Source: CAIWHR01 sp963816925 (GTDB lineage Bacteria > Pseudomonadota > Gammaproteobacteria > Burkholderiales > Casimicrobiaceae). From it: 64,000 nucleotides of DNA. Of this stretch, positions 16,981 to 26,005 are shown piece by piece. Location of the stretch: contig CAWFMY010000001.1 of assembly GCA_963816925.1 (NCBI GenBank), positions 248,001 through 312,000 of the forward strand, written 5' to 3'. The position numbers and the translations under genes are program-made. Position 1 is the first letter of the stretch, and every line of letters starts with the position of its first letter. Below the pieces are notes generated by a model. It had not been told where the DNA came from. It did not search any database and saw nothing but the letters and a program-made list of their open reading frames with translations.

Positions 16981-18870
16981 CGTGCCTCGTCCGGCGCGGC
17001 GCTCGCCGCCAGGGCGCGATCGTAGGCCGCTTCGAGCGCGCGTGCGTAGCGGACCGGATCGGTCACCGCGGGGTCGCGCATGGCGACGGCGACGGCCGCC
17101 CGCACGTCGTCGCGAAAGGCGCGGTCCCGCGCGAGCCGCACCGCAAGCTCGACGTAGGCGTCGTCGGTCTGCGCAATCGTTTGCGTGAGCCCGAGGTGCA
17201 TGAGGATGCTGTAGCCCATGCGCTCCGCATGCCGGCCGCCGACCCGCGTGACGACCGGGACACCGGCGTCGAGCGCGGCCGCCGTCGTGTCGCCGCCGGT
17301 ATAGGGCATCGTGTCGAGCGCGATGTCGATCACGCCATACCGCGCCCGGTTGAACGCATCGTCGCCGCGGCGAAAGGGAATGAAGGCGAGGCGCGCCGTG
17401 GCGATTCCATGCCCGGCCAATCGTCGCTCGATCGCGCGCCGATCCTCGTCGCTCGGCGGCGAGAACGCCAGCAACGAGCCGGGAACAGCCTCGAGAATCC
17501 GTCGCCACACGCTCGCGCAGCGCTGCGAGAGCTTCAGCACGCCGACGAAGGCGCCGAAAATGACGGCCTCTTCCGGCAGGCCGAGCGCCGCGCGCGTGAG
17601 CTCGGCGGCGGCCGCGGGCGCGACGTGCCGCAGCGGCAGCACGCAGACGTCGATCGGGAGGGTTGCCTCGAGCTGCCAGCGCGCCGTGGCCGCGGTGTCG
17701 GCGTAGCGGTCGGTGATCTTGTAGTCGACCTGCGACAGGCCGAGCGCGCCGTGGTAGCCGAGGTGCGTCACGATGACCCGCGCCGGCTTGCAGCGCAGGA
17801 TCCCGGGGCGCGCCCAGGACGAGTGCCCCATCAGGTCGACGAGAAGGTCGAGATCGTCGGCGGCGATCGCCTCGGCAGCCGCGCGGTCGTCGAGCGCGGC
17901 GAGGTTGACGAACTCGTCGACGGCTTCCTTCCACTGCGCCGTGACCGCGTCGGAGTTTTCGGGCGGCGCCAGCGCGTACGCGCGAACCTCGAAGCGAGCG
18001 CGATCGTGCGCGGCGATCACCGGCAGCAGCAGCTTGCCCATCACGTGGTCGCGGAAGTCCGCCGACAGGTAGCCGATGCGTCGCACGGGATCGGTGTCGC
18101 CACGCGGCCGCGCGAGCGGCGCCACTCCCGCGCTGGCGCGCCTGCTGAAGCCGGTCGTAGGTCCGGTAGACCGAAAAAAGCCGCTCCTGCGGCACGTCGA
18201 GGTACTGGAGCAGCGCGAGCAGCTCGGCGACGAGCCCTTCGTCGCCGTCGGCGTAGGGCCAGTCGAGCGCGCGTTCCTGCGCCACCGTCTCGAGCTCGGC
18301 GTCGCCCCCGCGCATCCGCGTCGCAAGCGCGGCGACCGCGAGCCGCGCCGAAGGCGCCGCCACTTTTTCGAAGCGCTCGAAATCCGCGGCGGCCTCCTCG
18401 AACCGCGACAGGCGCAGCAGCAGCGCGCGCAACTCGAACCAGACGTCCTCGTCGGCCGGCGCCAGCTCCCGCGCGCGAACGAGATGCGGCACGGCGAGGC
18501 TCCAGCGCTTCGTGCGGATCAGCGCCTTCGCCGCATGGCAACTTGCATCGAGCCGGGCGGGGTCGCGCATCACCGCGGCCTCGAAGGCGCCGGCGGCTTC
18601 CTTGTAGCGTCCGCGCGCGAACAGCATGTGGCCGCCGGCGAGCCACGGCTCGGGCCACTCCGGACGCCGCTGCGCCGCGGCGGCGAACGCCTTGAGCGCC
18701 TCGCCGTCGCGATGCTTCTCCGCGAGCACTACACCCAGGTTGTGGTGGAGCTCCGCGCGCTCCGGCGCGATCTCGAGCGCCCTCCGGTATGCGGCGATCG
18801 CGCCGTTGCGGTCCTTGCCCGCAATGCATTCGCTGGCTTCGCGCAGCAGCGCTTCGAGTTCGGCGGCCAT
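16977..18870 (-). CDS. TPR-containing O-linked N-acetylglucosamine transferase-like glycosyltransferase (GT41), one frame break near 18130
   Basis: About 630 aa. N-terminal TPR repeats (GKDRNGAIAAYRRALEIAPE, LHHNLGVVLAEKHRDGEALK, DASCHAAKALIRTKRWSLAV) cover roughly residues 1-200. A GT41 catalytic region follows (IGYLSADFRDHVMGKLLLPV, DLLVDLMGHSSWARPGILRC, HLGYHGALGLSQVDYKITD, IDIALDTMPYTGGDTTAAAL, ERMGYSILMHLGL). The parts are one base out of phase after YDRLQQARQR; the span of 1894 nt is 3n+1. GT41 proteins transfer a sugar from a nucleotide donor to Ser/Thr of proteins; bacterial members modify flagellin, adhesins or unknown targets. No obvious substrate gene is adjacent; an MFS transporter lies 12 bp upstream. 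Confidence 0.8.
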
Positions 18871-18882
18871 GGTCGCCGCTCG

Positions 18883-20127
18883 TCAGGCGACCGCGGCCGC
18901 GCGCACGACGCCGGCGTGGCGCCGCCAGCCCCAGGCGAACCACGCAAACGCCAGCACGTAGAGGACGAGGGCGACGCCGAAGGCGAGCTTGAGCCCGCCC
19001 GCGATGTCGACGCCGAGGCCGGCGCGCGCAACATCGACGATGACGCCGATTCCCCACTGCGCGGAAAAGCTGCCGCAGAACATCAGGAGATTGAGCGCCG
19101 TATTGGACCGCCCCGTGAGCTCGATCGCGAATCCGTCGTTCAGTACGGTGAACCCGAGCACGTTGACCGTCGCGCCCAGTCCATACAATGCCCACCACAA
19201 CCACGTGCCGGGAACGAGCGCGAGTATCGCCGCGAGCGCGAGGGCACTCAGTCCGAACCCCGCGCCGAACAGGTGGCGCGGATGGACGCCGCGCCGCGCG
19301 AGACGCGTCGCATAGAGTCCGAGCGCCACGTAGCCGGCGATCATCGTGGCGCCCATCACCAGAAGGTGCTGGGCGGCGACCGCGCGCCCGAATCCGTTCA
19401 CCTCGAGCAGCCACGGCACCGCCCACAGACCTTGGATCGCCATGAACGAGCCGATGCCCGTGGCGGCAAGCGGCGCGACCCACCAGAAGCGCGGATGCGC
19501 GAACACCGAGCGCACACCCGCCCACTGCGCGGCGAATCCCGGAGCGTGCTTCGATGGCGAGGTGTCGGGCACGCGCCACCAGATGAAAAGCGCCGCGGCG
19601 CAGGTCGTGACCGACAGCGCGACGAAGATCGCGCGCCACGAGACAAGGCGCAGCGCGAATTCCAGCGGCGCGGTGGCGGCAAGCACGCCCACGCCGCCGG
19701 CGACCATCACCCATCCGCCCAACGAGGCTTGCTGCTCCTTGGGATACCACGTCGCGATCGCCTTCAACGGCGCCATCAGGCAGGTCGCGACCCCCATGCC
19801 GATCAGCGCGCGCGCCGCGAGCAATCCGCCTTCGGTCTCGGCGAACGCAAAGATGAGCGCTCCCGTTGCCGCAACGAGCAGCAGCAGCGGCTCGACGCGC
19901 CGCGGGCCGTACCGGTCGAGCAGCATGCCGGCGGGGATCTGCATCGCCGCGAACGCGACGAAGTAGGCGGCCGTCAGAAGACCAAGCGCTCCCGGCGAGA
20001 GCGACAGCTCGCGCACGAGGTCCGGCGAGATCACCGCATTGACGGTGCGATAGAAATAGGACAGCAGGTAGGCGGCCGCGAACGGCGCATACAGGTGCCG
20101 GAACGGCAAGGCGACGGGCTCAGCCAC
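18883..20127 (-). CDS. Major facilitator superfamily transporter
   Basis: 414 aa with about 12 hydrophobic segments. MFS signatures are visible: FAAMQIPAGMLLDRYGPRRV between segments 2 and 3, LIGMGVATCLMAPLKAIATW in segment 4, and a long charged central loop around PDTSPSKHAPGF. Inner membrane; substrate not deducible. The start is GTG 20127, 8 bp inside the end of the upstream DUF486 gene, and the stop lies 12 bp before the GT41 gene, so DUF486, MFS and the glycosyltransferase probably form one leftward unit. FAYLLSYFYRTVNAVISPDL-type N-termini occur in several uncharacterised proteobacterial MFS carriers. Confidence 0.87.
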   Translation of the reverse strand: MAEPVALPFRHLYAPFAAAYLLSYFYRTVNAVISPDLVRELSLSPGALGLLTAAYFVAFAAMQIPAGMLLDRYGPRRVEPLLLLVAATGALIFAFAETEGGLLAARALIGMGVATCLMAPLKAIATWYPKEQQASLGGWVMVAGGVGVLAATAPLEFALRLVSWRAIFVALSVTTCAAALFIWWRVPDTSPSKHAPGFAAQWAGVRSVFAHPRFWWVAPLAATGIGSFMAIQGLWAVPWLLEVNGFGRAVAAQHLLVMGATMIAGYVALGLYATRLARRGVHPRHLFGAGFGLSALALAAILALVPGTWLWWALYGLGATVNVLGFTVLNDGFAIELTGRSNTALNLLMFCGSFSAQWGIGVIVDVARAGLGVDIAGGLKLAFGVALVLYVLAFAWFAWGWRRHAGVVRAAAVA

Positions 20128-20485
20128 GAAAGATGAAATAGACGGCGCCGAGGATGCAAATCGCCGCCCACAGGTAATCGAGCTTCATCGGCTCGCCCAT
20201 GTACAGCACGGCAAACGGGACGAACACCGTCAGCGTGATCACTTCCTGCAGGATCTTGAGCTGCGCGAGCGACATCACGCGGAAGCCCATCCGGTTCGCC
20301 GGAACCATGAGCGAGTACTCGAACAGCGCGATGCCCCACGACGCGAGCACGGCGATCCACAGGGGGGACTCGTGCAGGTACTTCAAGTGCCCGTACCAGG
20401 CGAACGTCATGAACACGTTCGACGCGGTGAGCAGGAGCGCGCAGATCAGCGCGGGGTGCGCGGCGAGTTGGGCAAATGAAGGCAT
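20120..20485 (-). CDS. DUF486 (DMT-like) small membrane protein
   Basis: 121 aa with four predicted membrane helices (LICALLLTASNVFMTFAWYG, IAVLASWGIALFEYSLMVPA, LQEVITLTVFVPFAVLYMGE, YLWAAICILGAVYFIFRG). The order and the motif FAWYGHLKYL are typical of DUF486 proteins, half-sized members of the drug/metabolite transporter superfamily that probably act as dimers. Substrate unknown. ATG 20485 is chosen because earlier in-frame starts would add a hydrophilic basic tail not seen in the family. It overlaps the MFS gene downstream by 8 bp. Confidence 0.85.
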   Translation of the reverse strand: MPSFAQLAAHPALICALLLTASNVFMTFAWYGHLKYLHESPLWIAVLASWGIALFEYSLMVPANRMGFRVMSLAQLKILQEVITLTVFVPFAVLYMGEPMKLDYLWAAICILGAVYFIFRG

Positions 20486-20585
20486 GGGCGGGTTCGTTCG
20501 ACGGTAGCGGGCGCACATCGCACGCAGGGGAGCCCGCATTATCGCCGATGGGCAATGCGCGTGGCGAGCGCGGGACCGTGATGCA

Positions 20586-21371
20586 TCAGTACTTGAAGCG
20601 GGTCTTCGCCGGAAAAACGAGGCCGAACGTCTCCGCGAGCACCGCGTTGAGCTCATCGTCGTCGCGAATCGCCCGCGAAAGGCTCGTCGTGCCGCGATCC
20701 TCGACCAGGTCGCGGTTGCGCAGCATCCAGCGCGCGTCCTGCGAAATCCGCTGCGCGGTCAGGATCTGCGTGAAACGCGACGCGGGATGCGTCGATGTGT
20801 AGTGGTTGGCGATCTCGTAGTCGACCGCCAGTTGCGGCTCGTGGGTAAAAGCGTAGAGGTCCGCCCAGGCGCCGCCGCGGCGCGACTGCAGCACCTGCGC
20901 GTCGCCGTCGTCGACGACGCGATACGTCCACGCGAACTGCGGCGATTCCCCGCCATCCAGCGGCACCGGCAACAGCAGACCGTCGGCGCCGAAGCCGACA
21001 TCGGCGACGAGGCGCGCGTCGCCGAAGTCGACCCGCAACATCATGTGCGTGCGCGGCAGCACGCGGTCCGTTCCGTGGCGAACGCGCGCGGCCAGCCGGG
21101 TGACCTTGAATCCCAGTTGCTCCAGCACTGCCGCGAACAGCGCATTCTGCTCGAAGCAGTAGCCGCCGCGCCGTCCGGCGACGAGCTTCGCCTGCAGGCT
21201 CGCGAGGTCGAGCCGGATCGGGACGCCAAGCAGGATGTCGAGGTTCTCGAACGGTATCGATGTCGCATGCGCGAGATGCAACGCATCGAGCGTCGCCCGC
21301 GACGGCGCAAGATCGCCGGCATAGCCGATCCGCAGCAGGTACGCAGGGACGTCGATCGCAGCGTCGCTCAT
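20586..21371 (-). CDS. nat: Arylamine N-acetyltransferase
   Basis: 261 aa, the usual bacterial NAT length. It transfers acetyl from acetyl-CoA to arylamines or related amines through a Cys-His-Asp triad: Cys72 in GRRGGYCFEQN, His109 in VLPRTHMML and Asp124 in LVADVGFGADG. The N-terminal ATSIPFENLDILLGVPIRLD is also diagnostic. Cytoplasmic. It stands alone between the DUF486 gene (about 100 bp away) and a 322-bp gap, with no arylamine-antibiotic cluster nearby, so a xenobiotic role is the default reading. Confidence 0.92.
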   Translation of the reverse strand: MSDAAIDVPAYLLRIGYAGDLAPSRATLDALHLAHATSIPFENLDILLGVPIRLDLASLQAKLVAGRRGGYCFEQNALFAAVLEQLGFKVTRLAARVRHGTDRVLPRTHMMLRVDFGDARLVADVGFGADGLLLPVPLDGGESPQFAWTYRVVDDGDAQVLQSRRGGAWADLYAFTHEPQLAVDYEIANHYTSTHPASRFTQILTAQRISQDARWMLRNRDLVEDRGTTSLSRAIRDDDELNAVLAETFGLVFPAKTRFKY

Positions 21372-21693
21372 CTCGCCGTTCCGAGTTTCGATGGCCTATC
21401 CGAATGTCGCGCGCATGCGCGCGGGCAAAGCACCACTCACCTGCAGTGCAAGAATTGGCATGTCGTCCCCACCTGCTTGGCTCGCGAACCGGGATCGCGA
21501 ATCCGGTCGAAATCATCGCATCGACTCAAGATGACGTAAAGCGGCGTGTCGCATCGCCTTGCTTTGATCGCACGAGAAAGTCGGCCCCTACACGCCACCG
21601 GCCCGAGCGAGTATGCTGCCCGTCCCGGCCCATCGCCGCGTGCGCAGCACGCCAGATGAAGCATTCGATGAACTTCGATCGCGGAGGCTCCCC
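21372..21693. other. Intergenic region before the second beta-helix gene
   Basis: 322 bp between the divergent nat and beta-helix genes. It contains short open frames but none with family-like residues, and no strong hairpin or repeat was seen by eye. It should hold the promoters of both flanking genes. A GGAGG ribosome site just before ATG 21694 is the only clear signal. Confidence 0.4.
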
Positions 21694-22647
21694 ATGCGTC
21701 ACAGTTCATGGCTGCTGCTCGCGGCCGCAATGACCGGACTGACTCCGGCATTCGCCGCACAGCGCACGTTCGTGTCGACCAGTGGCAACGACACCCATAC
21801 GGCGAACAATTGCAGCCTCGCGCTCCCCTGCCGCTCGTTCGACAAGGCGCTCACCGTCACTGACGCGAGCGGCGAAATCGTCGTCCTCGATTCCGGCGGC
21901 TACGGCTCAGTGACCATCGACAAATCGGTCGTGATCACGAGTCCGGCCGGCGTCTATGCGGGGATTTCCGTCTTCGCCGGCAAGACCGGCGTCGTTGTCG
22001 ACAGCCCGGGCGTGATCGTGACGCTGCGAGGACTGACGGTCAACGGGCAAGGCGGCGACGCGGGCATCGACTTCGTCCACGGCACGCGGCTCACCGTCGA
22101 GAACTGCGAGATCGCCAACTTCGGCGGCGCGAGCATCGCCGGAATCGTGGTCCGGGCGCCTGGTGGCGTCGCTGTGGTCCGGGACTCCGTCGTCCACGAC
22201 ATGACCAGTAGCACCGGGCTCTTCGTCATCCAGAATACGAGCGGACAGGTGACGAAACTCTTTGCCGAGAACGTGGCCGTCCACAATTCGGAATGGGGAT
22301 TTTACGCCGGCGGAAACGCCAACCTTGGAACCGCCGAGGCGTACCTGAACCACGTCACGGCGACAGGCGCGGCGAGTTTCGGCGTCACCGCCGACGGCTC
22401 GGGCGCCGGAGCCGCGTTCGTGTCGATCACCAACAGCGCGATCACCGACAACGACACCGGAGTTCTCGCCCTCTCTGCCGGCGCCACCGCGGTCGTGGCG
22501 ACCAGCGTCCTCACCCGGAACGCGACCTTCGCGATGTCCCAGCAAATCTCCGCCACCCTGCTTTCGCGGGGAGACAACGCGGTGTACGGCAACAACGGCG
22601 GCGGCGCGCAGAACGACGGAACGATCGGCCCCATGCCGCCGCTATAG
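21694..22647 (+). CDS. Secreted right-handed beta-helix protein (paralogue of 12203-13213)
   Basis: 317 aa. Signal peptide MRHSSWLLLAAAMTGLTPAF with likely cleavage after AFA-A, then QRTFVSTSGNDTHTANNCSL and LPCRSFDKALTVTDASGEIV, the same opening as the paralogue 8.5 kb away on the other strand. The core is beta-helix coils (SPAGVYAGISVFAGKTGVVV, VTLRGLTVNGQGGDAGIDFV, TRLTVENCEIANFGG). No catalytic motif is recognised. ATG 21694 has GGAGG about six bases upstream. Its 3' end overlaps the convergent histidine kinase gene by 6 bp. Exported; role unknown, perhaps surface binding. Confidence 0.85.
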   Translation: MRHSSWLLLAAAMTGLTPAFAAQRTFVSTSGNDTHTANNCSLALPCRSFDKALTVTDASGEIVVLDSGGYGSVTIDKSVVITSPAGVYAGISVFAGKTGVVVDSPGVIVTLRGLTVNGQGGDAGIDFVHGTRLTVENCEIANFGGASIAGIVVRAPGGVAVVRDSVVHDMTSSTGLFVIQNTSGQVTKLFAENVAVHNSEWGFYAGGNANLGTAEAYLNHVTATGAASFGVTADGSGAGAAFVSITNSAITDNDTGVLALSAGATAVVATSVLTRNATFAMSQQISATLLSRGDNAVYGNNGGGAQNDGTIGPMPPL

Positions 22648-24295
22648 CGCTTCGTTCGCGACTGGCAGCGCGACGGTCAACACGACGCCCCGGCCGTCGC
22701 CGCGATCGTCGGCGCGCACCGTCCCGCCGTGGAACTCGGCGACGAGCCGCACGATGTACAGGCCGAGACCGAGATGGGGCACGTCGCCGCTGGTTCCCGG
22801 CCGCACCGAGACCATCGAATCGAACAGCTGCTCACGCATCCCCCGCGGCAGCGCCGGGCCCTCATTTTCGACGGTGAGCCGGCCGGCGTCTCCTGCACGT
22901 GCAAGGCGGATGGCGATGGCGGTCCCTGGTGTTGCGAATTCATGCGCGTTGGCGACGAGCTTGTCCAGCATCTGCGCGATCAGGTCGGGCGCGCCATCGA
23001 TCGACACGGATTCGGCAGGGACGTCGCACGCAATCGTTCGCTCCGGATACGCCTGCCGATAGCCGTCGACGCAGGCCTTGACCAGCGCGCCGAGATCGAA
23101 GCGTTCGCGCTCGAGGTCGCAGCAGGCTTTGCTCCAGCCGCGTGGCCTCGGTCATCCGCGTCAGGATCTCCGCAAGGCGCTGCAATCCACCCTGCGCGCG
23201 GTCGATGTAGACACGCGCGTCGTCCGGCAGCGGCTGCAGCCGCAGGTTGTCGAGCGACGAGCGGACGACGGCAAGCGGCGTGCGCAATTCGTGCGAGAGG
23301 CGGCTCGCCATGTTCTCGCGGTAGCCCGCATATTGCGACAGCCGGTCGAGCGCCGCCGAAAAGCTGCGCGACAGGTCGCCGATTTCGTCGCCCGCCTGCG
23401 ATCCGGCGAGCGCGCCTTTCACGCGTCCCTGCGCATCGATCGCCGCCTCCGCATCGTCGCGCAGCTTGCGGATGCGCGCCGTGAGCCGCGACGCGAAGAC
23501 GGTCAGCGCCACCGAGCCCACCAGCAGCGCCGCCAGCACGATGGTGAACAGTCGCTCGAAGGCGCGATTGCGCTCGGCCTGCACCGAATTGGCGGTCTCC
23601 TCGACGATCACCGCGCCGCGCACGTCGTCGCCGACCCAGATCGGATGCGCCGCGGAGACCACGACCGCGCGGCCGTCGGGCGTCGGGCGGCGATCGGTCG
23701 TGAGAATGCCGGCGAGCGCGCCCGCCACGTCGCGCGCCTCGTGCAGCGTCGTGCCGGCGCCCTCGTCGGCGAATTCCTCGGTCGGCTGGGTGAGCACCAG
23801 CGCGTACAACGGATGCAGCACCGACCGCTCGATGCGGCGCCACGCGCCTTCGACACCGTCGGCGTCGGATTCGGGCGGGGACGCGGGCGGGTGCAGCGAG
23901 CCCGTGCGCGCGAGGACATCGAGATTGCGGTCGACCACCCAGATGCGCGCCGAGGTGCGCGACATCCCTTGCAGGATCTGCGCGATTTCGGCCACCGCGC
24001 CCGGATGCGGAACCGGGCGCGGCGCGGGTATCGGCACGACGGGCGGCGCGTCGGCCGCGCGCTCCGTGGTCAGCGACTCGAGCGGCACCGGCGTGAGATC
24101 GAAAAGCCGTGCGCGGTCGTGCAGCGCGGTCGCGACCGCCTGCGCCGTGCCGGCGAGCGTGCGCTCCTGGGCGTCGCGCAGCACGCGCTCCAGTTCGCGC
24201 ACATAGCTCCACCCGAGGAACGGCATGACCAGGAACACCGTCAGCACGAGCAGCAGCTGGGCACGGATGCCGAGCGCGAATCGTGTGCCTTTCAT
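22642..24295 (-). CDS. pdsS: Sensor histidine kinase, probable PdsS of the proteobacterial dedicated sortase system (one frame break near 23125)
   Basis: About 550 aa. A membrane segment at residues 10-25 (QLLLVLTVFLVMPFLGWSYV) and a second one (LFTIVLAALLVGSVALTVFA) bracket a periplasmic sensor of roughly 230 aa. HAMP and HisKA follow, with the phospho-acceptor in SRLSHELRTPLAVVRSS. One base out of phase come FDLGALVKACVDGYRQAY and the ATPase domain (N-box NAHEFATPG, G-box LGLGLYIVRLVAEFHGG). Span is 1654 nt, 3n+1. Its ATG overlaps the regulator's TGA (ATGA). The PdsS assignment rests on the partner regulator and the sortase genes 6 kb away; family members I know of are longer, so this is a short variant. 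Confidence 0.75.
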
Positions 24296-24990
24296 TGCTC
24301 CTCGGAGACCCAGCGATACCCCATGCCGTAGACCGTGTCGATCCGGTCGAACTGCGGGTCGATCGCGGCGAACTTCTTCCGGATGCGCTTCACGTGCGAC
24401 GTGATCGTGCTGTCGTCGACGACGATTCGCGCGTCGCGCATCAGGCTGTCGCGATCCTTGACGTGCCCGGGAAACCGCGCCAGCGCATGGACCATCCAGA
24501 ACTCGGTGAGCGTGAGGTCCACGCGCTTGCCGTTCCACTGCGCCATCAGGCGCTTCCCGTCGAGCGTCAGCGCGCCGCGCGCCAGCACGTCCTCCGACGA
24601 CGCGGGCGCCGCCAGCAGGTCGCTTCGCCGGAACAGCGCGGCGATACGCGCGGTCAAGTGCGGCAGGCTCACGTCCTTCGTCAGGTAATCGTCGGCGCCG
24701 AGTCGCAGCCCGGAGACCACGTCGAAGTCCGAGTCGCGCGCGGTGAGGAAGAGGATCGGCACGGTCGCCGACAGCGCCCGCAGCTCGCGGCACAGCGTGA
24801 AGCCACCGTCGACGTCGTCGGCGAGGCCGATGTCGATCAGCGCGAGGTCGGGCAAGCGCGTGCGGAATGCGTTGATCGCGTCGGCGCGTTTCGCATACGC
24901 GGCGACCTCGTAGCCCTGCCGCTTCAGGACATCCGCGTAGTTGGCGCGGATGGCGGGCTCATCCTCGACGATGGCGATGCGGCGGGACAC
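24292..24990 (-). CDS. pdsR: Response regulator, probable PdsR of the proteobacterial dedicated sortase system
   Basis: 232 aa OmpR/PhoB-type regulator. The receiver (residues 1-125) has the phospho-acceptor Asp53 in LALIDIGLADDVDGGF, ALSATVPILFLTARDSDFDV, and Lys105 in GADDYLTKDVSLPHL. The C-terminal winged helix has LTEFWMVHALARFPG, DDSTITSHVKRIRKKF and DTVYGMGYRWVSEE. The combination IDIGL, DGGF and the SLPHLTARIAALFRR linker is typical of PdsR. It is first in a two-gene operon with the kinase. A 37-bp sequence about 80-120 bp upstream, shared with the sortase-target promoter region, is a candidate autoregulatory site. Confidence 0.85.
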   Translation of the reverse strand: MSRRIAIVEDEPAIRANYADVLKRQGYEVAAYAKRADAINAFRTRLPDLALIDIGLADDVDGGFTLCRELRALSATVPILFLTARDSDFDVVSGLRLGADDYLTKDVSLPHLTARIAALFRRSDLLAAPASSEDVLARGALTLDGKRLMAQWNGKRVDLTLTEFWMVHALARFPGHVKDRDSLMRDARIVVDDSTITSHVKRIRKKFAAIDPQFDRIDTVYGMGYRWVSEEQ

Positions 24991-25061
24991 TGACGGGTGC
25001 GCAAACGCTGATCAATGGCGACGCGCCGACTATAACGCAGCCGCGGCGCCTGGCGCCGGCG

Positions 25062-25109
25062 GCCATGGCATTTGCCATTTTCCGGCCACGATTCTTCGCC
25101 AGCCTGCCC
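25062..25109. promoter_or_regulatory. Candidate PdsR box 1, upstream of pdsR
   Basis: The segment 25073-25109 matches 30157-30193 at 32 of 37 bases in identical blocks of 9 (TGCCATTTT), 16 (GCCACGATTCTTCGCC) and 7 (CCTGCCC). Three GCCA words begin at 25062, 25074 and 25085, spaced 12 and 11 bp, the helical-turn spacing used by OmpR/PhoB-type regulators on direct repeats. It lies 83-119 bp upstream of the pdsR start and past the end of the hydratase gene. Binding by PdsR is inference. Confidence 0.5.
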
Positions 25110-25144
25110 GAATTCCCGCGCAGCGGCGGCGGCCCTGCGTCCCG

Positions 25145-25903
25145 CTAGCTGCCGATGGTCACCGCGACCGCGCCGATGCCGTCGAGCTCGGCGTGGATCG
25201 CCATTCGTTTCGTCGGTCGCAACGGCGTGATCAGGCTGCCGGTCGTGATGATCTGGCCCGCGCGGAATCCGCCGAGGCCCATCATTCCCTGTCCGAGGCA
25301 CGCGATCAACGGCGCGTAAGGGTCGTCTTGCGGATGGCCGCCGACCTTGTCGTGCGCGCTGACGCCGTCGATCGTCATCCGGCAGCGCAGCCGGGCGAGA
25401 TCGAGCGAGCGGAAATTGCGCAGCGCATCGCCGGTCACGTAGCCCGCATTGCCGAGGTTGTCGGCAAGGATGAGGAAGAACGGCGGGTCGTCGTTGCCGG
25501 CGATGCGGGAGTGGATCAGCTCGATGCCGATCAGCACTTCGCTGACGGCGCCCGCGATTTCGTCCCGCGTGTAGGGCCTCGTACGTGCCGGCAGATCGTC
25601 GGCGAGGCGCAAGGCAAGCTCGACCTCGACCACCAGCTGTCCCGCGGGCGGCAACAGCCACGTCGCGCCGCTCGTCTTCATGACGAGCGCGAATATCGGC
25701 GCCGTCATCGGCGTGCCGTCGGGACGGATGCCCACCTTCCAGCCGCTCACCTCCGCGCCGAGCGTCTCCGCCACGTGCGCCTGCGTCGCGTACGCGGCGA
25801 CGATGTCGTGCGGAACGAGCGCGCTCGCGTACGGCACGAGATGACCGGTGTGATGCGCGGCGGCCAGGTGGGCGACCAGCGGATTGTCGGCGCCAGCTTT
25901 CAT
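25145..25903 (-). CDS. 2-Keto-4-pentenoate hydratase / fumarylacetoacetate hydrolase-superfamily protein
   Basis: 252 aa, MhpD/HpaH-type enzyme that adds water to a 2-hydroxydienoate in aromatic meta-cleavage pathways. Visible: GAEVSGWKVGIRPDGTPMTA, VVEVELALRLADDLPA with the conserved acidic metal ligands, GIELIHSR, LADNLGNAGYVTG and GQIITTGSLITPL. Start ATG 25903 follows the family N-terminus. It is convergent with nothing and lies downstream of the LysR gene (103 bp) in the same direction, though co-transcription is unclear. A related enzyme lies at 33743-34568. No meta-cleavage dioxygenase is present in the window, so its pathway partner is unknown. Confidence 0.8.
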   Translation of the reverse strand: MKAGADNPLVAHLAAAHHTGHLVPYASALVPHDIVAAYATQAHVAETLGAEVSGWKVGIRPDGTPMTAPIFALVMKTSGATWLLPPAGQLVVEVELALRLADDLPARTRPYTRDEIAGAVSEVLIGIELIHSRIAGNDDPPFFLILADNLGNAGYVTGDALRNFRSLDLARLRCRMTIDGVSAHDKVGGHPQDDPYAPLIACLGQGMMGLGGFRAGQIITTGSLITPLRPTKRMAIHAELDGIGAVAVTIGS

Positions 25904-26005
25904 TCGTGTCTCCAGACCGCGGGAAGCGCGGCGCGTTGGGTCGGCAGGGCCCGTATCCTAATGGAGATGACGCCGTTTGTCCCCTGTGCGCCGATCGAAC
26001 CGGAT

